From Cherax quadricarinatus (lineage: Eukaryota > Arthropoda > Malacostraca > Decapoda > Parastacidae): a stretch of 64,000 nucleotides of DNA. The stretch lies in assembly GCF_038502225.1 (NCBI RefSeq), contig NW_027195370.1, positions 1-64,000 of the forward strand, in the 5' to 3' direction. This document shows positions 28,020 through 38,684 of this stretch, piece after piece. The position numbers were made by a program, and so were the translations under genes. How positions within the stretch are numbered: position 1 is the stretch's first letter; every line of letters begins with the position of its first letter. Below the pieces are notes generated by a model, which searched no databases, was not told the origin of the DNA, and saw only the letters and a program-made list of their open reading frames with translations.

Positions 28020-29876
28020 ATGAGTATAGCTGATGGTGTTGACGTAGATGATGGTGAAGGCAGATTTGAAACATATTTTAGTAAACAGGCTCGGAAAAAA
28101 GAACGAGGCTTCCAGAGAAAGCTTGCTGAAAGCAATACAGTGGGCGCACACCCTCCCAAAGCTGTCAGGTTAGATTTCCCTGACAACACTGATCAAGAGA
28201 CCAAGTTTAACTGGTTTTTCGAAGCTAGTGTAAACAATCATGAGAAAACGATCAAGTTTGTCCGCGATGAGGATAACTACGTCTTTGTGCCTAATGATTC
28301 AGCATTTATAGACAAACTTCTCACTCACGAATATGCCAACATCAAACTCCGAGCTGCCCCACCAAGGGCACCTAAAGTGCTTATTGTCATCTACAACGTC
28401 AACAAGCACTTGAATCCTCAATATCTGGCGTCAGAGCAAGTTGCAAGCCCTCGTCGACTTTCCAACGGTCTGATATTAGCTGAGTGGACTGGCCAGGGGA
28501 CTCTGCCACGCTATATTCACTCCCGTGCAGCCCTCAACAGACGCTATTACATTGCATTGTACAGACCTCCTCAACGTCGATGTTATAAGTGTCAACGCTG
28601 GGGCCACATCGCCAGGAAATGCCCATCTAAGTCACACTGGTGTGCAGTGTGTGCCAATGCTCATCCTTCTGAACGGTGTTATGCTATGATCAAACAGCAA
28701 CAGACTGTTGCTAAACAATGTATCAATTGTAAGACCTCAGGAGTCACAGCAGCTCATGCTGACTGCAGTGTGAGGGCTGATCGCATCGCAGCCAACCGCA
28801 CTTCACCCTGTACCCCTCATAATGGCCCCCCAGGACTACCAGGTACCTCGGGTCTGAATACTGGCTCATGCCTGCCCTCAGACAATGGGGTTGAGCACCT
28901 CACCTGGGGAGCACGTCAACAGACCTCCATCACGTCGGCTGTCAATACCAGCCTAGCTGAGTCAGCTGACAGTCAGCCAAATAGCTCAGCTGACCGGGAC
29001 TTCACGTCTCCAGATGTTCCAAGTCTTGCTCCTGTGGTATACAACCTGATGTCGCGCATAAAAATACTGGAAACACAACAGTTTCTCCTGAAACAACAAC
29101 TTGAACAACACAAGGAAAGATGTGTAGAGTGTACCAATAACAAGATTGTCACAATTTGTGAAAGCAAGTGTAAGGCTGCTGAACAAGGTGGTGGTGGTGT
29201 TCTTAATCACAGTAATGACGAATATAATACTTGTGTTGATAACTGTAGTGAGCATCATAACGAAGGCTATGGTGTCAATGATGTTAGTAATAGTGATGAC
29301 CGTAATATAAGTGGTGGTGAAGAGTGTGATGAGGGCTATGGTGTCTATAATGTTAGTAATAGTGATGAGCATAATTTAAGTGGTGGTGAAGAGTGTGATG
29401 AGAGCGGTGGTGTCTATAATGTTAGTAATAGTGATGAGCATAATTTAAGTGGTGGTGAAGAGTGTGATGAGAGTGGTGGTGTCTATAATGTTAGTAATAG
29501 TGATGAGCATAATATAAGTGGTGGTGCAGAGTGTGATGAGGTTAGTCACATAGACATTAATGTTGAATACAATACTGTTGACAAATGTAATGAACACAAT
29601 GTTGGTAGTGGCGCTGGTGATGACAGTTGTAGTGTTGCGTGTAATGTTAGTGGAGGAGGGAATGTGAGTGGTGGTGGTGTCACCTATCATACATTCACAC
29701 ATAAACAGCGTCATGCTCTGGGTTTACGAAGACTCCCACGAGGCCTTACAACTGGAGGTGCACTTACAAAACTCATGGACAAGGGTAGCACTGTTGACAT
29801 TGATAAGGTCTGCTATTTATATGAACAATTTTTTCATTATGCTGAGAAACTCAAGATGATCCCAGGACTACTATAA
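28020..29876 (+). CDS. I-B LINE ORF1, zinc-knuckle RNA-binding protein
   Basis: 618 residues from ATG at 28,020. Upstream in-frame GTG at 28,002 is not required. Residues 1-180 are the conserved N-terminal region of I/Jockey-type ORF1 (KFNWFFEASVNN, VLIVIYNVNKH). Zinc knuckles start near residue 188: CYKCQRWGHIARKC, CAVCANAHPSERC and CINCKTSGVTAAHADC. A coiled-coil-like stretch (LETQQFLLKQQLEQHKE) lies near 350. Then comes a Gly/Ser/Asn/Asp/Glu-rich region with four 23-residue repeats. ORF1 coats the LINE RNA. Its TAA shares an A with the ATG of ORF2. Confidence 0.9.
   Translation: MSIADGVDVDDGEGRFETYFSKQARKKERGFQRKLAESNTVGAHPPKAVRLDFPDNTDQETKFNWFFEASVNNHEKTIKFVRDEDNYVFVPNDSAFIDKLLTHEYANIKLRAAPPRAPKVLIVIYNVNKHLNPQYLASEQVASPRRLSNGLILAEWTGQGTLPRYIHSRAALNRRYYIALYRPPQRRCYKCQRWGHIARKCPSKSHWCAVCANAHPSERCYAMIKQQQTVAKQCINCKTSGVTAAHADCSVRADRIAANRTSPCTPHNGPPGLPGTSGLNTGSCLPSDNGVEHLTWGARQQTSITSAVNTSLAESADSQPNSSADRDFTSPDVPSLAPVVYNLMSRIKILETQQFLLKQQLEQHKERCVECTNNKIVTICESKCKAAEQGGGGVLNHSNDEYNTCVDNCSEHHNEGYGVNDVSNSDDRNISGGEECDEGYGVYNVSNSDEHNLSGGEECDESGGVYNVSNSDEHNLSGGEECDESGGVYNVSNSDEHNISGGAECDEVSHIDINVEYNTVDKCNEHNVGSGAGDDSCSVACNVSGGGNVSGGGVTYHTFTHKQRHALGLRRLPRGLTTGGALTKLMDKGSTVDIDKVCYLYEQFFHYAEKLKMIPGLL
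29265..29540 (+). repeat. Four 69-bp coding repeats in I-B ORF1
   Basis: Units at 29,265, 29,334, 29,403 and 29,472, each encoding 23 residues of pattern (G/S)(Y/G)GVYNVSNSDEHN then (L/I)SGGEECDE. The first unit is the most diverged. Units keep phase, and the repeat is acidic with one Cys per unit. Confidence 0.95.
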
Positions 29877-32800
29877 TGGATCAAAACTCGTATAAACTTT
29901 CTATATTAAGCTGGAATATTGCATCACTTAGAAAAAGGCTTCCTGAACTTCATCATAAAGTAACCACCGAACCCATTGATGTTGTGTGTCTACAAGAGTG
30001 CAGAGTCCCTGAAAAATCCCAACCCCCTAAATTACCATCATTTGTTGCATATAACCTCAAATCTACTAACTCTTGTGTTCTATATATTAAAAAATCACTT
30101 CCCCATCAACTTCTTGCACACAAGAAAACAGAGGGGCTACAATATCACGGTGTTAGGATTTATATAGGGAACTCTGCTCTCAACATATTTAACTTGTATG
30201 CTCCTGCTGATAAATTTAATTACTTGGAGCTCCCAACTTGTGCTCATTCTGAGCCTACTCTTATTATTGGCGATTACAATGCGAGACACAAAAGCATTGG
30301 AAACTCACAGTTTGGTAATCGTAATGGCAATCAACTGTTGTCACTCTTAAACAGTCATGATAATGTCCAAATTGTAGGTGACCTTGAACCCACACATATC
30401 TATGGAGGCGTCCTTGATCTGTGCCTGGGCTTCAACATTACTTCTGCCAGCTGTGAGTCTTCCATTGTAACAGATATAGCGTCTGATCATTTCCCTAGGC
30501 TAACCTCTCTAGATATTGGTAATACTATCCTTCCTGGTGGGATATTCAAACGGAAACGTTTTAATGTTCCCACAGATCAGCATGATGACTTTGTTGCACA
30601 TGTGACTGACTGGTATAATTCCTATGAGTGTTCCTCTGTAGAGACCTTTAACAATGATCTTGTGAGCAGTATTCAGAACTACTTAGAGCCGCCACTGCAA
30701 CCTCTTGGTACTCTAAACCCAACAAACTTCCGTAATAATCATACCTCCTTCAAAAACCATACTTATTACAATGATTCTAAACTTCGTACACTGAAACGTA
30801 CTGCTCGCAGACTAGGCCTAGCCTATAGAAAACATCGTACCCCTGGAATGCTGAGGCTCTTCCAAACTGCCCTTGCTGCTGCCAGAGAGCGTATGACAGA
30901 GCTGCGGCAAACCGACTGGGAAAAATTTGTCAACGGTCTTAATGCTCACACCCCACTTAGCCGGGCATGGAGGGACATAAATAGAATTAAGGGTAAACGA
31001 ACTGGGCAGATCGCGCACCCTCATCCCTTGCATAGGGCGAATGAGTTAGTCAGTGCTTGGGCTGCTACATCTAGCTATGACAATCTTCCCAGTACCACAC
31101 AGGCAAAATTAAATGATAAATATGATGCAAGGGAGAGACTTGTTTGCTTTATGCTCAGTAAGGCAGATGATTGCAACATTCCTTTCACTAATTATGAACT
31201 TGATGCAGCGCTAACTAAGGGCAACTCCACGTCGCCTGGTGAGGATGGTATTACTTACAACATACTCAGATTGCTGTGTCGAGTACCAGGTAATCCATTA
31301 CTTGAATTATATAACATGAGCTATGTAACTGGGGAGCTCCCTCAATCTTGGACCAACAGCCTCATCATTCCAATTCCTAAGCCCAATCAACAAAATGCAT
31401 TTCGCCCAATATCTCTTACTAGCTGCTTGTGTAAAACATTTGAGAGAATGATTCTTAATCGTCTCATGTACAGAATCAAACAATTTTTGTCTCCCCGGTT
31501 ACATGGTTTCATGCATGGAAGGAGCGTGCATCATTGCATAGCCACCTTTCTCACCCTGCACACTGACAGCTCCTACACTACCTTCCTTGACCTTAAATCC
31601 GCTTTCGATGTAGCCAACCGACATGTAATAATTAGTGAACTTGCCAGAATGGATGTTGGAGGATGGCTTCTCCGCTGGATTAAAGGCTACCTGTCCAACA
31701 GAAAATCGTCTGTGTTGTTCCAGGGACATAGAAGTGTAACTAAAGACTTTGAATTAGGAACCCCACAGGGAGGTGTGCTCAGTCCCACACTGTTCAATAT
31801 TCTAATTAATGCATTACTTAATGCTATGCCTAGTCAGCCCCATAATTATGTGATTAGTTTTGCTGATGATATAATGATTCACACCACCGGATTCTCCAAC
31901 ACCCAAAACATTCTTAATCATGTACTAGCCTCGTGTCAGGACCTGGGGTTGATAATCTCTACTGATAAAACAAAGATACTCAATAGGCGTCCTCCTCGAC
32001 AGAGAGGCACAGTTCGTCAGATCCAATTGCATGATGGGTCTCTTCTAGAATATGTAAGCAGATACAGGTATCTAGGCTTTGAGGTTCCACTACTTGGACC
32101 TGTTGTAACAAGACTTTGTCGCCAATACAAAGAACGACTAAGAGCACTTAGAGTTGTGGCAGGGCTTCACCCCAGGTATGGTGCTAATGTTAAAATTGTG
32201 AAAATGATGTATCTTGCTTATATTAGATCATTGGTTGATTATGCTGCGCCACTACTTGCTCTTGTGTCTGACTGGAAGCTTGGAGGGCTGGAAAAACTGC
32301 AGAACGAAGCAATGAGGATCATCCTAGGATGCCCTCGTACTGCCAAAATTTTAAATATGCAAAAAGAACTTGATATTCCAAGCATCAGAGATCGTGTTAC
32401 TGAAAGAAATATCCTAATTGGGGTTAATATGCTCAGGCAAGCTCATTCAAACCCCTGCACAGAAGCCCTCCAAACTTTCCTCAGCACTGGTGAACACTCC
32501 TCCAGATGGATCGAAAAGACTGGAACCGACCTCCGCATGAATCAGATACATGATCTATGTCAAGTAAGGCAACAGCGGCACTTCTCCGCTCCATGGAATA
32601 TTACCCCATTCCAAACTACCATTCCTCCATTTCCCCCCAAACTACTTCTTAAATCACAACCAAAACTTCGCCTTGAAGCCAAACATGAGGCCTTAAGCTG
32701 TATTGATAACTTAGTCACACAGCACACACTCTCGCAAATTATTTACGTTGATGGTTCTGTTCACCAATCCACTGGTGCAGCTGGTAGTGCTGCTGTTGTC

Positions 32801-33586
32801 GTACAGAGTGATGGCTCTCTTAAAGAAATTGGAGCACGCATCAATAATTGGGCCTCTACCCTTCAGACAGAACTGTTTGCCATACTCCTTGCACTGAAAT
32901 GCATCTATGTATCAAAGATTGACAGTTTAATTGTAACTGATTCTCTGTCATCCATAAATGCTCTCAACTCATTAAGCATAAATTGTGGCATGCTTGTGTC
33001 AGAAGCCAGACACAGGTATGGTAGGATTGTGGACAGTGGAGTCAGAGTGCACATGCTGTGGATTCCATCTCACATTGGTCTTCAGATGCATGATAGAACT
33101 GATAAATTGGCTAAGCTGTATGCTTTCAAAGAGGGAGTAGATTACAATCTTGGCTTGTCAGGTAGTAGTTTGAGAACAATAATACGAAAAGAACTTCAGC
33201 TGAATTTTATGGACTTAAGGCTCAGGGAGATTGACACCAGTGAGTCCATCTATCATCATTCTATCATGCAGGAGGAGCCACATGTCTATGGTGCATCCAA
33301 CAAAATAAGCAGACTCTTGGATGTCACTACCGCCCGGCTCCGGCTGGGTTACAAGTATCTTTGGCAGGTTAAATCACCACCACCAGATGTAGACCAAACG
33401 AAATGTAAACTTTGCCAGATGGATTATTGTCACACCCTGCGTCATTATGTACTGGAGTGCGATAAAATTAATGAATTTAGAAACAACTCACTCAGAAGTG
33501 TTCAAGAAATGGCTAAGTATTTTATCCACAGTGGTATATTACAGACCATTCTGGAGAAATACCCTGACTTTGCTAGCTGTAAATAA
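29876..33586 (+). CDS. I-B LINE ORF2: endonuclease, reverse transcriptase, RNase H
   Basis: 1236 residues, intact. Start ATG at 29,876 overlaps the ORF1 stop as TAATG. Endonuclease: SWNIASLR (about 13), LQECR (about 38), GDYNARH (about 131), SDHFPR (about 203). RT: AFRPISLTSCLCK, LDLKSAFDVANR (catalytic Asp), TPQGGVLSPTLFNIL, SFADDIMI (about 661). RNase H: YVDGS (about 957), TELFAILLAL (about 998), VTDSLSS (about 1020), and DRTDKLAK (about 1074). C-terminal zinc motif CKLCQ with H-x3-H-x5-C near 1177. It nicks the target and copies the LINE RNA on site. Length and domain order are normal for the I group. No missing catalytic residue was noticed. Confidence 0.93.
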   Translation: MDQNSYKLSILSWNIASLRKRLPELHHKVTTEPIDVVCLQECRVPEKSQPPKLPSFVAYNLKSTNSCVLYIKKSLPHQLLAHKKTEGLQYHGVRIYIGNSALNIFNLYAPADKFNYLELPTCAHSEPTLIIGDYNARHKSIGNSQFGNRNGNQLLSLLNSHDNVQIVGDLEPTHIYGGVLDLCLGFNITSASCESSIVTDIASDHFPRLTSLDIGNTILPGGIFKRKRFNVPTDQHDDFVAHVTDWYNSYECSSVETFNNDLVSSIQNYLEPPLQPLGTLNPTNFRNNHTSFKNHTYYNDSKLRTLKRTARRLGLAYRKHRTPGMLRLFQTALAAARERMTELRQTDWEKFVNGLNAHTPLSRAWRDINRIKGKRTGQIAHPHPLHRANELVSAWAATSSYDNLPSTTQAKLNDKYDARERLVCFMLSKADDCNIPFTNYELDAALTKGNSTSPGEDGITYNILRLLCRVPGNPLLELYNMSYVTGELPQSWTNSLIIPIPKPNQQNAFRPISLTSCLCKTFERMILNRLMYRIKQFLSPRLHGFMHGRSVHHCIATFLTLHTDSSYTTFLDLKSAFDVANRHVIISELARMDVGGWLLRWIKGYLSNRKSSVLFQGHRSVTKDFELGTPQGGVLSPTLFNILINALLNAMPSQPHNYVISFADDIMIHTTGFSNTQNILNHVLASCQDLGLIISTDKTKILNRRPPRQRGTVRQIQLHDGSLLEYVSRYRYLGFEVPLLGPVVTRLCRQYKERLRALRVVAGLHPRYGANVKIVKMMYLAYIRSLVDYAAPLLALVSDWKLGGLEKLQNEAMRIILGCPRTAKILNMQKELDIPSIRDRVTERNILIGVNMLRQAHSNPCTEALQTFLSTGEHSSRWIEKTGTDLRMNQIHDLCQVRQQRHFSAPWNITPFQTTIPPFPPKLLLKSQPKLRLEAKHEALSCIDNLVTQHTLSQIIYVDGSVHQSTGAAGSAAVVVQSDGSLKEIGARINNWASTLQTELFAILLALKCIYVSKIDSLIVTDSLSSINALNSLSINCGMLVSEARHRYGRIVDSGVRVHMLWIPSHIGLQMHDRTDKLAKLYAFKEGVDYNLGLSGSSLRTIIRKELQLNFMDLRLREIDTSESIYHHSIMQEEPHVYGASNKISRLLDVTTARLRLGYKYLWQVKSPPPDVDQTKCKLCQMDYCHTLRHYVLECDKINEFRNNSLRSVQEMAKYFIHSGILQTILEKYPDFASCK

Positions 33587-34409
<823 letters not shown>

Positions 34410-34703
34410 TAGACAACCCAAAGGAGAAAAAGGAAAGAGGAAAAAGGGGAAGTTGGAGAAGAAAAAGGAAGAAACAGGTTAGGTCACGAGTGTTCTGAAG
34501 TTTGGAGCATTTTACAATGTAGTGAGAGAGGAAGGCATCTACAGAGACGAAGCCAGGACTAAGATTCATACAAGGAAAGTTGTGTATTAGGGAGGATTCA
34601 ACCAGACGGCGACTGTTAAAGTTGGAAGTAGGGAAGACAGTTTAAGCAGAAGACCAGTCAATAGGATGGCTGTGATCTCTGACGTGACAGAAAAGAGCAT
34701 TGT
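34410..34703 (-). mobile_element. Inverted Penelope-like 3' fragment
   Basis: Its reverse complement matches the end of the Penelope-like ORF and following sequence at about 37,375-37,640, including the GIY-YIG C-terminal coding part. It meets the direct copy head-to-head at 34,703/34,704. Confidence 0.8.
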
Positions 34704-35232
34704 TGAATCCTCCCTAATACACAATTTTCCTTGTATGAATCTTAGTCCTGGCTTCATCTCTGTAGATGCCTTCCTCTCTCAGTACATTGTAAAATGCTCC
34801 AAACTTCAGAACACTCGTGACCTAACCTGATTCCTCCTTTCTCCTCTTCTCCTTCTCCCCCTTTTTCCTCTTTCCTTTGAGTTGTCTTTCTTCTGCCCTG
34901 TGTATTTGTTCCTTTTATTTATTTATTTGTTCCCCCCCCTCGGTGTTCTTGCTCTTACCCTCTATGGGCACCCAGCTCCCTTGAATTGCTACTCTTTCTT
35001 AGTATTTGACTGGCCCCTCCTACTCTTACCACCTCCCCACTACTACTTCCTTCCACCTCCACTACTACTACTACCACCTCCTGCCTATATATACCCATCC
35101 TGCTCTCCTTTTCGTTAGTGTGACTTTGTAAATGTTCCAAGTCGGACCGAAACGTCGTCATAAGCTCCTCTCTTCTATGTGCGGGTTATTTGTGTATTGT
35201 TCCAGTCACGGTATTGTGCCTTTTTGTTATTT
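34704..35232 (+). repeat. Left direct repeat (pLTR) of the Penelope-like element
   Basis: Starts TTGAATCCTCCCTAATACAC and ends just before the ORF ATG. It carries T-rich and C-rich stretches, a TATATATA near 35,085 and, near 35,130-35,165, the GGACCGAAACGTCGTC segment discussed as hammerhead-like. Confidence 0.8.
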
Positions 35233-37590
35233 ATGGACCCCGCAGTTAAGCGTCTTGTTCTTTCCAACTTTTTTAATGTTCTTCCTTCTTTTAAGCCCCT
35301 CTTTCGTTCTTATGAGGCTGCTCTTATTGCTACCAGGCGTCGTAAGAATCAGCTTTGCTTTCTGCATGACTGTCTTGCAGAACAAGATTTGCCACCTTCC
35401 TTCTCCCATTTTCTGAAACCCAACCCACTGGGCACTCCCTTTCCTGATCATGCCCGTCTCCTACTTCAGCAGCTCATTCTTTCTACTAAGTCTCAGGTTG
35501 AAGATGCCTTCATTACTCACCGTCAGCATCAACGTGCTCTCTTTGCTTCTCTTCCACAAGATCTCTGCAACCTTCTCTCTACCATTGCCTTTGACACTGC
35601 TCGCCTGAATTCACAAATTCATTCCTCTAAACTACAAAATAAACTTCAACGTCTCATCTCAGCTAGCCCTTGGTCTAAATTCTCCCTCACTGACTGTGTT
35701 ACTAACTTGTCTTCTGTCTCACTCTCTCAATGTAAGCTTGAACTTCTTGGTTTTGGTCTTTCCTTTGCCATTTCACCTGCCCCTCACGCTGGTATTGCCC
35801 TGATTAGCTCTTTTGATTCTTTTCGTCAATCTCGCTCCCGTAATCTTCCTGACCTGTCCACTTTTCGTGGTGCTCTCCTTCCTGCTCTTGATAGTCTGTT
35901 TTCTAAGAACCACCACCTTCCGCGCCATTACCAACTTGCCCTTTTTTCTCTTAAATCCAACACCAACATTGTCATACTATCTTCTGACAAAGGTAATTCA
36001 GTAGTTATCCTTGATCATGAGGACTACCTCCGCAAAGCTGATGTCTTGCTCTCTGACTCACGTACCTACACTCCTCTCGTTTCCAACCCTCTTGATTGCA
36101 TCAAGAGAACTTTTAAAAATAAACTAAGGACTCTCTCCGACCTCTGTCCTCCTGACTTTGACCTTGTTCAACGTTTTCGTGTCATCTGTCCCTCTTTGCC
36201 CTATTTCTATGGCCTTCCCAAAACCCATAAACCTGATATTCCCCTACATCCTATCATATCCTATAGAGGTTCTGTTTCTTATTCTCTTATTGGCTGGACA
36301 AAACCCTCACTCCCTTTCTTGGCACTTTTTCTCCTGCTCACCTCCGTCACTCTCAAGACTTCATTGAACGGGTTCGCTCTCTCCCGACCTGTAAGATGCT
36401 TAGTCTTGATGTTGAGTCCCTCTTCACCAATGTCCCTCTTGATGATGCCCTTGATTTTCTTAGAGAGAAGGTCAATGAAGGGATTCTTCATCTCCCTATA
36501 CCTACTGATGTCTTTCTTGATCTTATCCGCCTCTGTGTGGACTCTAATTCCTTTTCCTTCCAAGGTAAATATTATTCTCAAACCTTCGGTGTGGCTATGG
36601 GCTCTCCTCTCTCTCTCCCCTGTCCTTGCTAATCTTTACATGGAATACTTCAAGACTGTTTTTCTTCCTACTATGGATGTGCATCCTACACTCTGGCTCC
36701 ACTATGTTGATGACATCTTTGTTCTGTGGCCTCGTGACTCTTGTCTCTTCCAACCATTTCTTGATGCTCCTAATAATCTTGCCCCTTCCATTAAGTTTAA
36801 AGCTGAATGGGAATCTAACTTCTTGCTTCCTTTTCTTGATGTTCATCTCCACCGCTCAGATACAGGTTTTGCCTTTTCCGTTTACCACAAGCCTACGCTT
36901 CCTCTGTCAAGAAAAGGGTTCTTATCTCCCTCTTTCTACGTGCTCTCCGCAGATGCGATCCTCAGTTCCTTCAATCTGAAATTTCCGCTCTTCATAATTC
37001 ATTTTCCCGTCTTGGCTCCCCTTCCCATTTCATAGACTCTGCCTTCTCACATGCTAAACGTAGTTTCTTCTCTCCCAAACTCTCTACTCCTGGGAACTCT
37101 TCTGTCCTCTGCCTTCCCTATATTTCCAGTCTTTCTAATCTCAACAACTCTCTCCGTTGCTTAGACATCAAACTTACTTTCCGCCAGACTAACACTCTTC
37201 GCACTAATCTCGTTCATACCTCTCCTCCCTCTACAGATGCTCCTGGTGACTACTCTATTTCTTGTTCCTCCTGTCCTCTCCAATACTCTGGAGAAACTGG
37301 TCGATTTCTTTCTGACAGACTTAGGGAGCACAAAAATAGTGTTAGGCTTGCCAACACTAACAATGCTCTTTTCTGTCACGTCAGAGATCACAGCCATCCT
37401 ATTGACTGGTCTTCTGCTAAAACTGTCTTCCCTACCTCCAACTTTAACAGTCGCCGTCTGGTTGAATCCTTCCTAATACACAATTTTCCTTGTATGAATC
37501 TTAGTCCTGGCTTCGTCTCTATAGATGCCTTCCTCTCCCACTACATTGTAAAATGCTCCAAACTTCAGAATACTCGTGACCTAACCTGAT
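35233..37590 (+). pseudogene. Penelope-like reverse transcriptase with GIY-YIG endonuclease, frameshifted
   Basis: ATG at 35,233 (MDPAVKRLVLSNFF). The N-terminal region and SSDKGNSVVILDHEDY, then FYGLPKTHKPDIPLHPI (about 36,210), are in the first frame to about 36,290. The next frame (about 36,360-36,625) holds MLSLDVESLFTNVPLDDAL (catalytic Asp) and FGVAMGSPLS. A third shift gives LANLYMEYF and YVDDIFVLW (about 36,703). Beyond 36,900 the frame is broken again. At 37,230-37,590 the endonuclease reads SCSSCPLQYSGETGRFLSDR and LREHKNSVR. The product would be the telomerase-related RT with its nuclease; at least three frameshifts inactivate it. Confidence 0.85.
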
Positions 37591-37976
37591 TCCTCCCTTT
37601 TCTTCTTTCCTTTCTCTCCTTTGGGTTGTCTTTCTTCTGCCCTGTGTATTTGTTCCTCTTATATATTTGTTCCCCCCCCCCATCGGTGTTCTTTCTCTTA
37701 CCCTTTGTGGGCACCAGCTCCCTTGCATTGCTCCTCTTTCTTAGTATTTGACTAGCCCCTCCTACTCTTACCACCTCCCCACTACTACCTCCTTCCACCT
37801 CCTCTACTACTACTACCACCTCCTGACTATATATAACCATCCTGCTCTCCTTTTCGTTAGTGTGACTTTGTAAATGGTCCAAGTTGGACCGAAACATCGT
37901 CGTAAGCTGCTCCTCTTCTATGTGTGGGTTATTTGTGTATTGTTCCAGTCACGGTATTGTGCTTTTTTGTTGTTTA
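37463..37976 (+). repeat. Right direct repeat (pLTR) of the Penelope-like element
   Basis: Aligns with 34,704-35,230 at high identity by eye, including the TTTGTAAATGGTCCAAGTTG and CGAAACATCGTC segments. Its first 125 bp are also the coding end of the ORF. Confidence 0.8.
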
Positions 37977-38203
37977 TTAACCTGTTAACTGTCCAAATGT
38001 AGATTACGTTCTTATCGCTAGCGTTACAAACGTAGATCTACGTTTTATTTTTCCTGGCTTCAAATTTGGCGCGATAGGCCTGGGCAGCCTAGACATGAGA
38101 GAATGGGTCTGTACACTCAATGTGTGCCATATGAAAAAATTGGGGACCCCATAGACCCGCATGGTAGCACCAGTTACATTTAGCTCCATCTTGTGTCAAC
38201 ATT

Positions 38204-38614
38204 ATGGCAAACCCTTGTGATTCATTCACACCTCGTTGTATTAACTCTTTCATATTCAAGGAAAGTGATACAGAACTTGAGTTTAGTGGATTTGACACCA
38301 TGTGGCCACTAATGATCATTAGTGAAAATACCGACGATAACCTAGATGACCCTCAGCCCATCACCTCTGGGGAGGCCATGCCAGACCCCCACCCAAGCAC
38401 TCGTGGGGTGGCCACACCAGACCCTGGCCCAAGCACTTTAGGGGTGGCCAGTGTGGCCACACCAGACCCTGGACTAAGCACCTCTGGAGTGCCCAGTGTT
38501 ACTACCCGTAGGCAACTACGCAAGAGGAAAATAATTTTCCCACTGTTTTAGCAATAGTGAGTGATGTAAGTGACGAGATTAATTTTATGCCATTAAAGGA
38601 TTCATCTAGTGATA
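38204..38614 (+). pseudogene. piggyBac transposase N-terminal region
   Basis: ATG at 38,204 opens an acidic, Pro/Ser/Thr-rich region with imperfect repeats of the form TPDPGPSTLGVA, STRGVATPDPG, ending in RRQLRKRK, a possible nuclear-localisation cluster. A frameshift near 38,540 moves to a frame reading SDVSDEINFMPLKDSSSDS, a typical acidic piggyBac N-terminus. The frame is then cut by the LINE cluster and resumes at about 43,171. Confidence 0.65.
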
Positions 38615-38684
38615 GTTAGTTTAATATGTTTATTATGCACCCCATACCCATCCTGTGGGCGGTAGTCAAAAGATTACAGAGGTA
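38615..38684 (-). mobile_element. I-B LINE 3' terminus (outer half, interrupted by L2-like LINE)
   Basis: Plus reading TTAGTTTAATATGTTTATTA and ATGCACCCCATACCCATCC is the complement of the I-B family end at about 8060-8135. It is continuous with 41,010 onward when the L2-like LINE is removed. Confidence 0.8.

Larger units (their letters stand above)
34704..37976 (+). mobile_element. Penelope-like element with flanking direct repeats
   Basis: RT plus GIY-YIG endonuclease ORF between two direct repeats (34,704-35,232 and about 37,463-37,976), preceded by an inverted partial copy. This is the pLTR organisation described for Penelope-like elements. The right repeat stops at the TTAA that flanks the piggyBac element. 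Confidence 0.85.

Noticed and set aside
29445..29714. Minus-strand open frames rich in Ile/Thr over the ORF1 repeat
   Set aside because: They mirror the 69-bp coding repeat on the plus strand and have no independent support.
34882..35118. Hydrophobic small frame that could be read as a membrane peptide
   Set aside because: Lies in the T-rich/C-rich direct repeat of the Penelope-like element, where composition alone gives Phe/Leu/Pro-rich frames.
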